Positions 9,364 to 18,311 of a DNA stretch of 44,159 nucleotides are shown here, in pieces. Source of the stretch: Verrucomicrobiota bacterium (lineage in GTDB: Bacteria > Verrucomicrobiota > Verrucomicrobiia > Verrucomicrobiales > Akkermansiaceae); the NCBI GenBank assembly GCA_008932935.1, contig WBXD01000002.1, positions 1 through 44,159 of the forward strand, read 5' to 3'. The position numbers were made by a program, and so were the translations under genes. The notes under the pieces were generated by a model that saw nothing but the letters and a program-made list of their open reading frames with translations, made no database searches and was not told the DNA's origin. Positions within the stretch are counted from its first letter, which is position 1. Each line of letters starts with the position of its first letter.

Positions 9364-11829
9364 TCAACCCTCCTCGGGAATGCGCATGCCGTAGAACGAA
9401 CGATAGACGAAAACCAAGGCGACTAGGAAGAGTGTGCCGCCGATCCACGGACTCCAGTTGATGGCACCCGGATCGGTCTTGAGAGCCAGCGCGTGAGCTT
9501 GGGTCATGCTCACCGCAATCTCCACGGCCAGCAAACCAAACAGCGTTGTGAATTTGATCACAGGGTTCATTGCCACCGACGACGTGTCTTTGAACGGATC
9601 GCCTACCGTGTCGCCCACCACCGTGGCCGCATGCAATTCCGTGCCTTTTTCGCGCATGTCCACTTCCACGATCTTCTTGGCATTGTCCCAGGCACCGCCG
9701 GCATTGGCCATGAAGATGGCTTGAAACAGCCCGAAGAAGGCGATGCCAATGAGGTAGCCAATGAAGAAATACGGGCTGAAGAAGGGCAGCGCGAGTGCAA
9801 AGCAGAACACCACGATGAAGATATTCCACATGCCCTTCTGGGCGTATTTGGTGCAGATGGCCACCACTTCCTTGCTGTCCTTGTTGGAGGCGGTGGTGAC
9901 ATCAAGCTTCAGGTTGTCCTTGATGAAAACTACAGCCCGATAGGCACCGGTGACCACTGCCTGGCAGGAGGCACCGGTGAACCAATAGATGACCGAACCG
10001 CCCATGACGAGTCCGAGAATAATCTCGGGCTGCACAATGGAGAGCTTGCAGACGACGTTGCCAAACAGGTTCTCCAGCAGCATGATGATCCCGAAAACCA
10101 TGGTCGTGGCTCCCACTACGGCCGTGCCGATGAGCACAGGCTTGGCGGTGGCTTTGAACGTGTTGCCCGCACCGTCGCCTTTTTCAAGCTGGTACTTGGC
10201 ATTTTCAAAGTCCGGGTCAAACCCAAAATCCTGTTTGAGCTCGGCAGTTATGTTTGGCACGCTTTCAATCTGGCTCAATTCATAGACCGACTGGGCGTTG
10301 TCGGTGACCGGGCCGTAGGAGTCCACCGCGATGGTGACCGGGCCCATGCCGAGGAAGCCGAAGGCGACCAGGCCGAAGGCAAAGATGGGTGCGGCGAAGG
10401 CGAACTTAGCTGGCATGATGGCCATCAGATCTGGGTTGATCGAGAACTGCCAGGCCGCGAACATCAGCGTCATAATCACCAGCCCCATCCAGAAGGCGGA
10501 AAAATTGCCAGCGACAAAGCCGGAGAGGATGTTGAGCGAGGCGCCGCCATGCTTGGAGCAATTGGTCACTTCCTGGACGTGGCGGGAATGGGTGCTAACA
10601 AACACCTTGGTGAACTCGGGGATCAGCGCTCCGGCAATCGTGCCGCAACTGATGATCAGGGACAGCGCCCACCACAGATTAGACAACGCGGCACCTTCAA
10701 AGACGAAGTCACCTAGCAAAATTTTGCTGGCCAGAAAGGTCACGCCAATGGACACCGCCGAGGTCAACCACACCAGGTGGGTGAGCGGCGCTTCGAAATC
10801 AAAGTCCTGTTTACCGCCGTACATCGTCTTGCTGATAGATTCATTGACGAGATAGGAGGCCAGAGAAGTGATGATCATGAGGATACGCATCACAAAGATC
10901 CAGACGATGAGCGTGGCGCAGACGTCCTGTTGGGAGGCCAGCGCCAATGACAGGAACGCTATCAACGCCACCCCGGTCACCCCGTACGTCTCAAAGCCGT
11001 CGGCCGTCGGGCCTACAGAGTCGCCGGCGTTGTCACCGGTGCAGTCGGCTATCACTCCCGGGTTTTTCGGATCATCCTCGGGAAGTTGAAAGACGATTTT
11101 CATTAAGTCGGATCCGATATCGGCAATCTTGGTGAAGATGCCGCCGCAAATGCGTAGCACCGAGGCACCGAGGGATTCGCCGATAGCAAAACCGATGAAA
11201 CAGGGGCCAACGAGCTCGTTAGGCAGAAAAATCAAAATACCGATCATGAAGAACAACTCGACGCAGACGAGCAGCAGGCCGACGCTCATGCCGGAGCGCA
11301 GCGGGATGCCGAGGGTGGCGAGCGGATTGCCCTTGAGCGCGGAGAACGCGGTGCGGGAGTTGGCCACCGTGTTGATGCGGATGCCGAACCACGCCACTGC
11401 GTAGGAGCCGAGAATGCCGAGCACAGAGGCGAGCAGGATGACGAGCACATGCCCCGCGGAGTTACTTTGCAGCACGCCGAAGTAATAGATCATGCAGCCC
11501 GCGATGAGCAGCCACAGGATCGCAAGAAACTTGCCTTGGGTGAATAGATAGGTTTTACAGGTTTCCCAAATGGTGTTGGAAACCGTCGCCATGCTCTGGT
11601 GCACCGGAAGATTCTTGGTTTGGTTGTATTGTATAAGACCAAACAAGCCACCGAGCACGCATACTACCAGCCCCATGAGCATCAGAGCGTGTCCGCTCAC
11701 CCCGCCCAGCGAAGCGAACTTCACCGTATCGAGATTCGGTATCTTCAGGTCCGCCTCACTCGCAAATGCGCCGCCCGCACTCGCGAGCATCAAGGCTGTG
11801 ATGTATAGGAGTCCTTTCTGGTGTTTCAT
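9364..11829 (-). CDS. hppA: Membrane-bound ion-pumping pyrophosphatase, divergent type
   Basis: An 821-residue multi-span protein that couples hydrolysis of cytoplasmic pyrophosphate to H+ and/or Na+ export. Substrate-site motifs are visible: EDDPKNPGVIADCTGDNAGD (251-270), DSYGPVTDNAQ (503-513), GGAWDNAKK (711-719) and GDTVGDPFKDT (739-749). The common motif DVGADLVGKVE is replaced by DIGSDLMKIVF (237-247), as in a divergent clade that I recall from Bacteroidota, Chlorobi and Leptospira. At the site that decides potassium dependence the sequence is GNTFKATAK (555-563). A Lys there is the mark of K+-independent enzymes, so I infer K+ independence and probably H+ pumping. The N-terminus (1-23, ending AFA before SEAD) looks like a cleavable signal peptide. 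The downstream gene is the TauE/SafE permease. A weak GGTGA lies close to the ATG. Confidence 0.95.
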   Translation of the reverse strand: MKHQKGLLYITALMLASAGGAFASEADLKIPNLDTVKFASLGGVSGHALMLMGLVVCVLGGLFGLIQYNQTKNLPVHQSMATVSNTIWETCKTYLFTQGKFLAILWLLIAGCMIYYFGVLQSNSAGHVLVILLASVLGILGSYAVAWFGIRINTVANSRTAFSALKGNPLATLGIPLRSGMSVGLLLVCVELFFMIGILIFLPNELVGPCFIGFAIGESLGASVLRICGGIFTKIADIGSDLMKIVFQLPEDDPKNPGVIADCTGDNAGDSVGPTADGFETYGVTGVALIAFLSLALASQQDVCATLIVWIFVMRILMIITSLASYLVNESISKTMYGGKQDFDFEAPLTHLVWLTSAVSIGVTFLASKILLGDFVFEGAALSNLWWALSLIISCGTIAGALIPEFTKVFVSTHSRHVQEVTNCSKHGGASLNILSGFVAGNFSAFWMGLVIMTLMFAAWQFSINPDLMAIMPAKFAFAAPIFAFGLVAFGFLGMGPVTIAVDSYGPVTDNAQSVYELSQIESVPNITAELKQDFGFDPDFENAKYQLEKGDGAGNTFKATAKPVLIGTAVVGATTMVFGIIMLLENLFGNVVCKLSIVQPEIILGLVMGGSVIYWFTGASCQAVVTGAYRAVVFIKDNLKLDVTTASNKDSKEVVAICTKYAQKGMWNIFIVVFCFALALPFFSPYFFIGYLIGIAFFGLFQAIFMANAGGAWDNAKKIVEVDMREKGTELHAATVVGDTVGDPFKDTSSVAMNPVIKFTTLFGLLAVEIAVSMTQAHALALKTDPGAINWSPWIGGTLFLVALVFVYRSFYGMRIPEEG

Positions 11830-11965
11830 AAATCACCACACAATGACCAGTTAGCCAGCAACACGCGAGCCAAATATTGCATCGTACTTATCACATTGCG
11901 CCAAAGTTGCTCCGGGGCCGCCTTTTCCCTCGACCGTGCGGCCTGGACTTGTTATACGGCGAGGG

Positions 11966-12694
11966 ATGAGCGCGATCCCACTCCAGTCCACCACGCCGCG
12001 GGCATTTGCAACAGACACTACCAGCCTCGGCGCAGCGCCACCAGCCCCCGACTTATTGCTGGTGTGTCTGCAGGACCCCTTCGAGGGCATTGGCGATTCC
12101 AGCTCCATCGTCCGCGCTACGGTACCCGCCGCTGACGGCAACCTGACCCACCAATGGATGTTAGAGACGGCGCTGGAAATTAATCCTCCACGCTTCTTCG
12201 CCAGTTGGGCCACCCGCGCCAGCTTCATTCTCGACCTGAGCGTCAGCGCCACCACCATGCCGTCGACCGGCACCTGGGCTGGTACTGTCGCCACCCTTTC
12301 GGGCAGCGGCAACTGCCGGGTTATGGTGATGCGCAATGGGGACGACGAACCGCAGTTTTCGCTGGTCAGCGACGCCTGCCACGCCCCAGAAGTAGCCATG
12401 CCAGCACCCGCACAGCATCAGTTTCTCAACGCCGATATCGCCTTTGAGCTCAATGGCAAAAACGGCCTAAGCGCTGGCGCCGTAGCGGTTATTTCCAGTC
12501 TGTCGTGGTCGCACCTCATCGCCGGTTCAAGCACGGCCACCCATGGGCTAGCGTTTGATAGCAAGTGGCGACACAACATCGCGGCGGGCGACGGCGACGC
12601 GCAGGTGGTCGCCAGCTGGGCATTTGCGGTGATGAGCCCGCAGACCTATCAGGAACTATGCGACTCCCACGGCTGGGTTGCCTGCGTGATCTGA
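11966..12694 (+). CDS. Hypothetical protein, no recognised family
   Basis: An open frame of 242 residues from the ATG at 11966; an in-frame GTG at 11936 is an alternative, and neither has a well-spaced ribosome site (GAGGG abuts the ATG). I recognise no family. There is no signal peptide, membrane helix or Cys pair. The sequence is rich in Ala, Ser and Thr, with beta-strand-like alternation in the middle (SFILDLSVSATTM, TWAGTVATLSGSG, CRVMVMRNG), suggesting a beta-rich globular fold. It lies alone on the plus strand, divergent from hppA and converging on nuoA with a 12-bp gap. Codon positions look coding throughout and no good rival frame exists on the other strand. Confidence 0.6.
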   Translation: MSAIPLQSTTPRAFATDTTSLGAAPPAPDLLLVCLQDPFEGIGDSSSIVRATVPAADGNLTHQWMLETALEINPPRFFASWATRASFILDLSVSATTMPSTGTWAGTVATLSGSGNCRVMVMRNGDDEPQFSLVSDACHAPEVAMPAPAQHQFLNADIAFELNGKNGLSAGAVAVISSLSWSHLIAGSSTATHGLAFDSKWRHNIAAGDGDAQVVASWAFAVMSPQTYQELCDSHGWVACVI

Positions 12695-12706
12695 CTTTTT
12701 TTTCAA

Positions 12707-13099
12707 TTAGAAGCTAGGCTTAGAGAGGGCGCGCCAGTCGAGCAAGCCCTTGCTCCAGGCCCACACGAGGCCCTCGGCGAGCAGCATCAGGAAGATCATG
12801 GCGGCGATGAAGGCGCCGATGGACTTGAAGCCGAGAAAGGCGACGGCGAATGGCAACAGGAACACGGTTTCAACATCGAACAACAAGAATAACAGGCCGA
12901 AGAGGTAGTACTTCGAGTGGAAGCGCGTCTGCCGGTCGGAGAGCGGATTGACCCCGCATTCGTAGAGGGCATTTTTTTCTGCACCCTTTTTGATGGGAGT
13001 GAAATACGTCATCCAGACGCGGGCCAGGGCGAGGGCACCAATCGGCACTGCGAGCGCCACGGCGAAAAACACGAGAATGGGTAGATAGGGATGGTTCAT
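12707..13099 (-). CDS. nuoA: NADH-quinone oxidoreductase subunit A, orphan copy
   Basis: A 130-residue membrane protein with three hydrophobic helices and the NuoA signature ALYECGVNP, followed by RFHSKYYLFGLLFLLFDVETVFLLPFAV. NuoA helps form the quinone-site and first proton-channel region of respiratory complex I in the inner membrane. Normally nuoB follows at once. Here nuoA is the last gene of an operon after nifJ, the DHOD-like gene and the Rrf2 gene, starting 3 bp after the Rrf2 gene ends, and no other nuo gene is in the window. It may be the only nuoA, displaced from the main nuo cluster, or a second copy. Confidence 0.92.
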   Translation of the reverse strand: MNHPYLPILVFFAVALAVPIGALALARVWMTYFTPIKKGAEKNALYECGVNPLSDRQTRFHSKYYLFGLLFLLFDVETVFLLPFAVAFLGFKSIGAFIAAMIFLMLLAEGLVWAWSKGLLDWRALSKPSF

Positions 13100-13102
13100 G
13101 GG

Positions 13103-13504
13103 TCAGGTGTGGGGTGAGTTTTCATAGGCAAGCACGTCGGCCAGGATCATGGTGGCGAGCTGCACGCGGCACGTGTCATGAAATGCCTCCCAAAACGTGT
13201 TAGGTCGAGGATTTTCTGCGGTACCCTCGGTGACCACCGACTGACGCGCGCTTTCCACCGCGCGATGAATCTGTAACAGCGAAATGTGCTCAGGCCGCCC
13301 GGCGAGCTTTACCCCGCCCTTGTAGCCGCGCTTGCTTTCGACCATGCCCGCTGCACATAGCCGGTGCAGCACCTTGGATAAATACGGCAATGGCATATCC
13401 GTGCACACCGCGATTTCACGCACCATCATCGACTCCGAGCCATGCCGAGCGAGGCAAGCCAGCGCTGCGATGGCGTATCCGGTGGTTTGTGAAAACGACA
13501 GCAT
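13103..13504 (-). CDS. Rrf2-family transcriptional regulator
   Basis: A 133-residue winged-helix regulator starting at the ATG at 13504; an upstream in-frame TTG at 13525 would overlap the previous gene. The N-terminal HTH is typical of Rrf2 proteins: MLSFSQTTGYAIAALACLA, then MMVREIAVCTDMPLPYLSKVLHRLCAAGMVESKRGYKGGVKLA. Many relatives (IscR, NsrR, RsrR) carry an iron-sulfur cluster on three closely spaced cysteines after the dimer helix. That region here (about 90-120) has only one Cys (in DTCRVQ), so the usual cluster site is absent. It lies 8 bp after the DHOD-like gene and 3 bp before nuoA, inside the PFOR operon, and is likely its autoregulator. Confidence 0.88.
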   Translation of the reverse strand: MLSFSQTTGYAIAALACLARHGSESMMVREIAVCTDMPLPYLSKVLHRLCAAGMVESKRGYKGGVKLAGRPEHISLLQIHRAVESARQSVVTEGTAENPRPNTFWEAFHDTCRVQLATMILADVLAYENSPHT

Positions 13505-13512
13505 CTGACGGT

Positions 13513-14505
13513 TCAGATTTTCCAAAGTTGCAGTACGCGCAGGTAATTGGCACGCTCATACACCGATGGATCCGGGCAATGGCCGAGGCTCATGCTGCCG
13601 CGCATCTGCTCAACTGACTCATACTCGTGGGCTTCCATCCAGCGGCTCAAATCGGCGAGCAGACCGGCGAGGTGTTGCGGCCCATGCATGAGCAAGCTGG
13701 ATACTACCTGCACCACATCGGCGCCGACCATGATGCCTTTGATGATATCCTCGAACGTGTGGACGCCGCCGCTCAGCGCAATGTCGGCCTTGATGTGGCC
13801 GTGGATGATGGCGATCCAGCGCAGGCGCTGGCGCAGTTCCGTCGAGTTGGACAGCTCAAGGTAGGGCGTGGCTTCGAGTTCCTCGATATTGATATCCGGC
13901 TGATAGAAACGGTTGAACATGACCACTCCGGCAGCACCGCAGGCGTCGAGTTGTTTGGCGAAATGTCCCGGCGAGGAGAAATACGGCGAGAGCTTCACCG
14001 AAATCGGAATGGTCACGCTGGCCTTGACCGCCTCGAGGATGTCGAGGCTGCGCTTTTCGACTTCAATGCCGGATTCGTTAGGGTTGGTGGCGACGTAGTA
14101 GACGTTGAGTTCCAGCGCGTCGGCACCCGCCTGTTGGATGAGGCGGGCGTGATCGGTCCAGCCGCCCATGCTGATACCGTTGAGCGAACCGATGACGGGG
14201 ATGGCCACCGCGTCTTTGATTTTGGCGATCTGCTCGAGGTATGTATCCGGCCCGAGCGCGTAATCGGCCATCTGCGGGAAGTATGAACTCGCCTCCGACG
14301 AGGAGTCCGCAAAAAACTCGGTGTGGGCAAACTCCGCAAGTTGTTGGCTGGTGATCTGCTCTTCAAACAACGAGTGCATAATGATTGCTGCTGCCCCGGC
14401 ATCTTCGAGCAGGCGCACGGTGTCGAGCTTGTCTACCATCGGCGAGGCCCCGGGCATCACCGGGTTGTTCAACGACAAGCCCAGATAGGTGGTGGAGAGG
14501 TTCAT
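13513..14505 (-). CDS. Dihydroorotate dehydrogenase-like flavoprotein
   Basis: A 330-residue TIM-barrel protein of the class 1 DHOD superfamily. Visible signatures are YLGLSLNNPVMPGASPM at the N-terminus, the FMN-site stretches IGSLNG and LELNVYYVATNP, ISVKLSPYFSS, and the C-terminal phosphate-binding ALSGGVHTFEDIIKGIMVGADVVQVVSSLL. Pyrimidine DHODs usually sit with pyr genes. This subgroup, annotated as DHOD-like, is often found beside nifJ, as here: it starts 5 bp after the nifJ stop. I infer a redox role linked to PFOR or ferredoxin rather than pyrimidine synthesis, but the real substrate is unknown. No pyr gene is in the window. Confidence 0.85.
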   Translation of the reverse strand: MNLSTTYLGLSLNNPVMPGASPMVDKLDTVRLLEDAGAAAIIMHSLFEEQITSQQLAEFAHTEFFADSSSEASSYFPQMADYALGPDTYLEQIAKIKDAVAIPVIGSLNGISMGGWTDHARLIQQAGADALELNVYYVATNPNESGIEVEKRSLDILEAVKASVTIPISVKLSPYFSSPGHFAKQLDACGAAGVVMFNRFYQPDINIEELEATPYLELSNSTELRQRLRWIAIIHGHIKADIALSGGVHTFEDIIKGIMVGADVVQVVSSLLMHGPQHLAGLLADLSRWMEAHEYESVEQMRGSMSLGHCPDPSVYERANYLRVLQLWKI

Positions 14506-14510
14506 AACGG

Positions 14511-17500
14511 TCAGAGGGCAGGGTTGGTGGGTTCAGCGGCGGCGGCGGACGCACCATTGGCGGCCAACTTTTGATAGAGGGCAAAGCGCTCCTTGACCGA
14601 AGCGGCGGCCATTTGTTGGAGCATCGCCGACCGATCCGGGTTGATGCGCTCTAACATCTGGAAGCGGGTCTCGTTGCGGGTGAATTCGGCGAGCGAGGCT
14701 TTCGGCGGGCTGGAGTCGAGCTTCATCGGGTTTTCGCCGTTGGCCGTGCGGCGCGGATCGAAGCGGAACAACGGCCAGTAGCCGCAGGCGACCGCGCGTT
14801 TCTGTTGTTCGATGCCTTGCGACAGGCTGTAGCCGTGGGCGACGCAGTGGCTGTAGGCAATGATGAGCGATGGCCCGTCATAACTCTCCGCCTCGCGGAA
14901 CGCGGTGACCGTCTGCGCATCCTTGGCACCGAAGGCCACCCGCGCCACATACACCGATCCATAGGTGGTCGCGATGAGGCCGAGGTCCTTTTTCGGCAGA
15001 GCCTTGCCGGCCATGCTGAACTTGGCCACCGCACCCAGCGGCGTGGCCTTGGATTGTTGGCCGCCGGTGTTAGAGTAAACTTCGGTGTCGAGCACCAGGA
15101 TGTTGACGTTGCGGCCGGAAGCAATCACGTGATCGAGCCCGCCGAAGCCAATGTCATAGGCCCAACCGTCGCCACCGACGATCCACACGCTCTTGTCCAC
15201 CAGATAGTCACCGATCTGGCTGAGGGCGCGCGCCTCACGGCTGCTCTGCCCGCTGAGTGCTTGGCGCATCGCCACCACCCGCTCGCGCTGGGCATTGATG
15301 CCCGCTTCGTCCGATTGGTCGGCACCGAGCATGGCACTGACGAAGTCATCACCTAACAATTCAACCTGTTGGCTGAGCAACAGGTTAGCGTAGGCGCGAG
15401 ATTGGTCGAGGCTGGCGCGGAAGCCGAGGCCGAACTCCGCGTTATCTTCAAACAGCGAGTTGGCCCAAGCCGGACCGCGGCCGCAGGCGTCCTCGGTGTA
15501 AGGTGTAGTCGGCAGGTTGCCGCCGTAGATAGAAGAACAACCAGTGGCATTGGCGATGAGCAGGCGATCGCCGAACAATTGGGTGAGCAACTTGACGTAC
15601 GGGGTTTCGCCGCAACCGGCGCAGGCACCCGAGTATTCAAACAGCGGCCGCATGAACTGCGAGGTCTTGACGTCGTCGCGCAACATCGCGCGATCCGGAT
15701 CGGGCAGGTCGAGGAAGAACGCGTAGTTTTCGCGTTCGGCATCGCGCAGTGGCAGTTGCGCCACCATGTTGATGGCCTTGCGACTGGGGTTGCTCTTGTC
15801 CTTGGCGGGGCAGACGTTGACGCAGAGTTGGCAACCGGTGCAGTCCTCGGGAGCGACCTGCAGCGAGTACACCAGGCCGGGGTATTCGCGCACTTTGAAC
15901 TCGGTGGATTTGAAGGTGGCCGGCGCGTTGGTTAGATAATCGGGTGTGAACACCTTGGGACGAATCGCGGCGTGCGGGCACACCATCGCGCACTTGTTGC
16001 ACTGGATGCAGATATCCGTTTCCCACACCGGGATTTCCTCGGCAATATTGCGCTTTTCCCACTGGGTGGTTCCGGTGGGCCAGGTGCCATCCACCGGGAA
16101 GGCGCTAACCGGCAGCAGGTCACCCTTGCCGGCGAGCATCAGCGCGGTGACGCGTTGCACAAAGTCCGGCGCGCTCGCCGGCACCAGCGCTGCCTGGACC
16201 ACGCTGGAGGTGGCGGTTTGCGGGTAGTCAATGCGGACGAGGTTTTCGAGCGTGCGGTCCACCGCATCGTAATTGCGTTGGACTACCGCGTCGCCACGTT
16301 TACCGTAGGTTTTCTTGATAGCGTACTTGATGGCGGCGATGGCCTCGTCCTTTTCCAACACCCCGGAGATGGCGAAATAGCACGTCTGCATGATCGTGTT
16401 GATGCGCCCGGCCATGCCACAATTGCGCGCCACGGTGCTGGCGTCGATGGCATAGAACTCGAGTTGCTTGGCGATAATCTGTTGTTGCAGATCCGCCGGC
16501 AGGCTGTCCCACACCGCGTTGGGATCGCCGGGTGAGTTGAGCAGGAAAATCCCGCTGGCCTTGGTGTAGTCGAGCACGTTGATTTGTTGCAACAAATCGA
16601 AGCGGTGACAGGCGACGAACTCGGCGCTGCCAATCAGATAGGTCGAGCGAATCGGCGCCGGGCCGAAGCGCAAATGCGAAACAGTCATCGCGCCAGCCTT
16701 CTTCGAATCATAGACGAAGTAGCCTTGGGCGAAGTTATCGGTGCCTTCGCCGATCATCTTGATGCTATTTTTGTTAGCGCCGACGGTTCCATCAGATCCG
16801 AGGCCGAAGAACACCGCTTGTTTCATCCCAGCGGGCACCACTTCAAAGTCCGGATCGTAGTCGAGCGACAGGCCGGTGACATCATCGTTGATGCCCACGG
16901 TGAATGTCAATTTGGGGGTGGGCTTGGCGAGTTCGTCAAACACCGCCACGACCATCGACGGGGTGAATTCCTTGGAGCCCAAGCCATAGCGTCCACCGAT
17001 CACCCGGATCTGATGAGTGGCTTGCATCAGGCCGAGGGTTTCGGCCTGGCGCAACGCGGCGACCACATCGAGGTACAATGGCTCACCCACCGCGCCGGGT
17101 TCTTTCGTCCGGTCCAGCACTGCGATCGACTTCACCGTCCTGGGCAGCGCCGCGGCAAAGTCAGCCACCGAAAATGGCCGGAACAAACGCACCTTCACCA
17201 GCCCGGTTTTCTCCCCGTTGGCGTTGAGCCAGCCGACGGCCTCGCCCGCCGCTTCGGCGCCCGAGCCCATCATCACGATGACCCGTTCGGCAGCCGGGTC
17301 GCCTTCGTAATCAAACGGTTGGTAGGCGCGGCCGGTGCGCGCAGCGAAGGCATCCATCGCTTCTCTAACCAATCCTGGCAGCGCGTCATAGAACACATTG
17401 CAGCCTTCGCGGGCTTGGAAGAACACGTCGGGGTTTTGCGCCGTGCCGCGAATCATCGGGCGGTCGGGCGTCAGCGCCCGTTCGCGGTTGGCACGGATGC

Positions 17501-18107
17501 TCTCGTCGTCGATGAGTGCGTGCAAGTCGTCATCACTGAGCAAGGCGATTTTGGCTACCTCGTGGGAGGTGCGGAAACCATCGAAAAAGTGCAGAAACGG
17601 CACCCGCGAGCGCAGGGTGACCATTTGCGAAATGAGTGCGGTGTCCTGGGCCTCCTGCACCGAACCGCCCACCAGCATCGCAAATCCGGTCTGGCGGCAG
17701 GCCATCACGTCCGAGTGGTCGCCGAAGATGCTCAGCGCGTGGGTCGCCAGAGCCCGCGCCGTCACGTGCAGGCAGAATGGGATCAACTCGCCGGCGATCT
17801 TGTACATGTTGGGGATCATCAGCAGCAAGCCCTGCGATGCCGTGAACGACGCGCTGAGCGAACCGGCCAGCAAAGCCCCGTGCAAGGCTCCTGCGGCACC
17901 GCCTTCCGACTGCATTTCCAGCACGCTGGGGACTGCTCCCCACAGGTTTTTGCGTCCGGCCGCCGACCATTCATCCGCCAACTCGGCCATCGGCGACGAC
18001 GGCGTGATCGGATAAATGGCGAAAAACTCGTTGAGTCGGTAAGCCACGGCGGCCACCGCTTCGTTCGCGTCAAGCGTGCCCATGGCACTGGGGGTTGAGG
18101 AGTTCAC
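14511..18107 (-). CDS. nifJ: Pyruvate:ferredoxin (flavodoxin) oxidoreductase
   Basis: A single-chain PFOR of 1198 residues (normal for the fused form) that converts pyruvate and CoA to acetyl-CoA and CO2, passing two electrons to ferredoxin or flavodoxin. Domain order: the pyruvate-binding N-terminal domain with IYPITPSSPMAE (31-42), CoA and gamma-type domains, a two-cluster ferredoxin domain (CIQCNKCAMVCP near 690-700 and CTGCQLCVNVCP near 755-765), then the TPP domain with CAGCGE (near 826), ATGCSS, GDGWAYDIGFGG (near 977) and VYSNTGGQQSKATP. The Cys in SHCVAHGY can complete the proximal cluster. The frame opens with GTG at 18107; an ATG at 18083 is an alternative. It heads an operon with the DHOD-like, Rrf2 and nuoA genes. 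The enzyme is oxygen sensitive in most species, which suits redox-responsive control. Confidence 0.97.
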   Translation of the reverse strand: MNSSTPSAMGTLDANEAVAAVAYRLNEFFAIYPITPSSPMAELADEWSAAGRKNLWGAVPSVLEMQSEGGAAGALHGALLAGSLSASFTASQGLLLMIPNMYKIAGELIPFCLHVTARALATHALSIFGDHSDVMACRQTGFAMLVGGSVQEAQDTALISQMVTLRSRVPFLHFFDGFRTSHEVAKIALLSDDDLHALIDDESIRANRERALTPDRPMIRGTAQNPDVFFQAREGCNVFYDALPGLVREAMDAFAARTGRAYQPFDYEGDPAAERVIVMMGSGAEAAGEAVGWLNANGEKTGLVKVRLFRPFSVADFAAALPRTVKSIAVLDRTKEPGAVGEPLYLDVVAALRQAETLGLMQATHQIRVIGGRYGLGSKEFTPSMVVAVFDELAKPTPKLTFTVGINDDVTGLSLDYDPDFEVVPAGMKQAVFFGLGSDGTVGANKNSIKMIGEGTDNFAQGYFVYDSKKAGAMTVSHLRFGPAPIRSTYLIGSAEFVACHRFDLLQQINVLDYTKASGIFLLNSPGDPNAVWDSLPADLQQQIIAKQLEFYAIDASTVARNCGMAGRINTIMQTCYFAISGVLEKDEAIAAIKYAIKKTYGKRGDAVVQRNYDAVDRTLENLVRIDYPQTATSSVVQAALVPASAPDFVQRVTALMLAGKGDLLPVSAFPVDGTWPTGTTQWEKRNIAEEIPVWETDICIQCNKCAMVCPHAAIRPKVFTPDYLTNAPATFKSTEFKVREYPGLVYSLQVAPEDCTGCQLCVNVCPAKDKSNPSRKAINMVAQLPLRDAERENYAFFLDLPDPDRAMLRDDVKTSQFMRPLFEYSGACAGCGETPYVKLLTQLFGDRLLIANATGCSSIYGGNLPTTPYTEDACGRGPAWANSLFEDNAEFGLGFRASLDQSRAYANLLLSQQVELLGDDFVSAMLGADQSDEAGINAQRERVVAMRQALSGQSSREARALSQIGDYLVDKSVWIVGGDGWAYDIGFGGLDHVIASGRNVNILVLDTEVYSNTGGQQSKATPLGAVAKFSMAGKALPKKDLGLIATTYGSVYVARVAFGAKDAQTVTAFREAESYDGPSLIIAYSHCVAHGYSLSQGIEQQKRAVACGYWPLFRFDPRRTANGENPMKLDSSPPKASLAEFTRNETRFQMLERINPDRSAMLQQMAAASVKERFALYQKLAANGASAAAAEPTNPAL

Positions 18108-18311
18108 ACCATAAGAAGGCGCTTAAAGGATTCAGAGGTCCACATAATAGCAGATATTGAGGTGCAAAAAGCAATTGCGGCGAGGCCCCCCTCCGGAGTG
18201 GGCTATCTTGCCACCCCGACCCTGCCCCTGGGGCGTGCAGGAGCGGGGCGCCAGCCGGCTTTCTCGGTCTCACATATGGGCCAGGCGTCTCAAGCCGGCG
18301 CTCGCTGTGGG

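Noticed and set aside
13513-14505. Calling the DHOD-like gene pyrD
   Set aside because: No pyrimidine genes nearby and the tight link to nifJ favours the separate DHOD-like subgroup.
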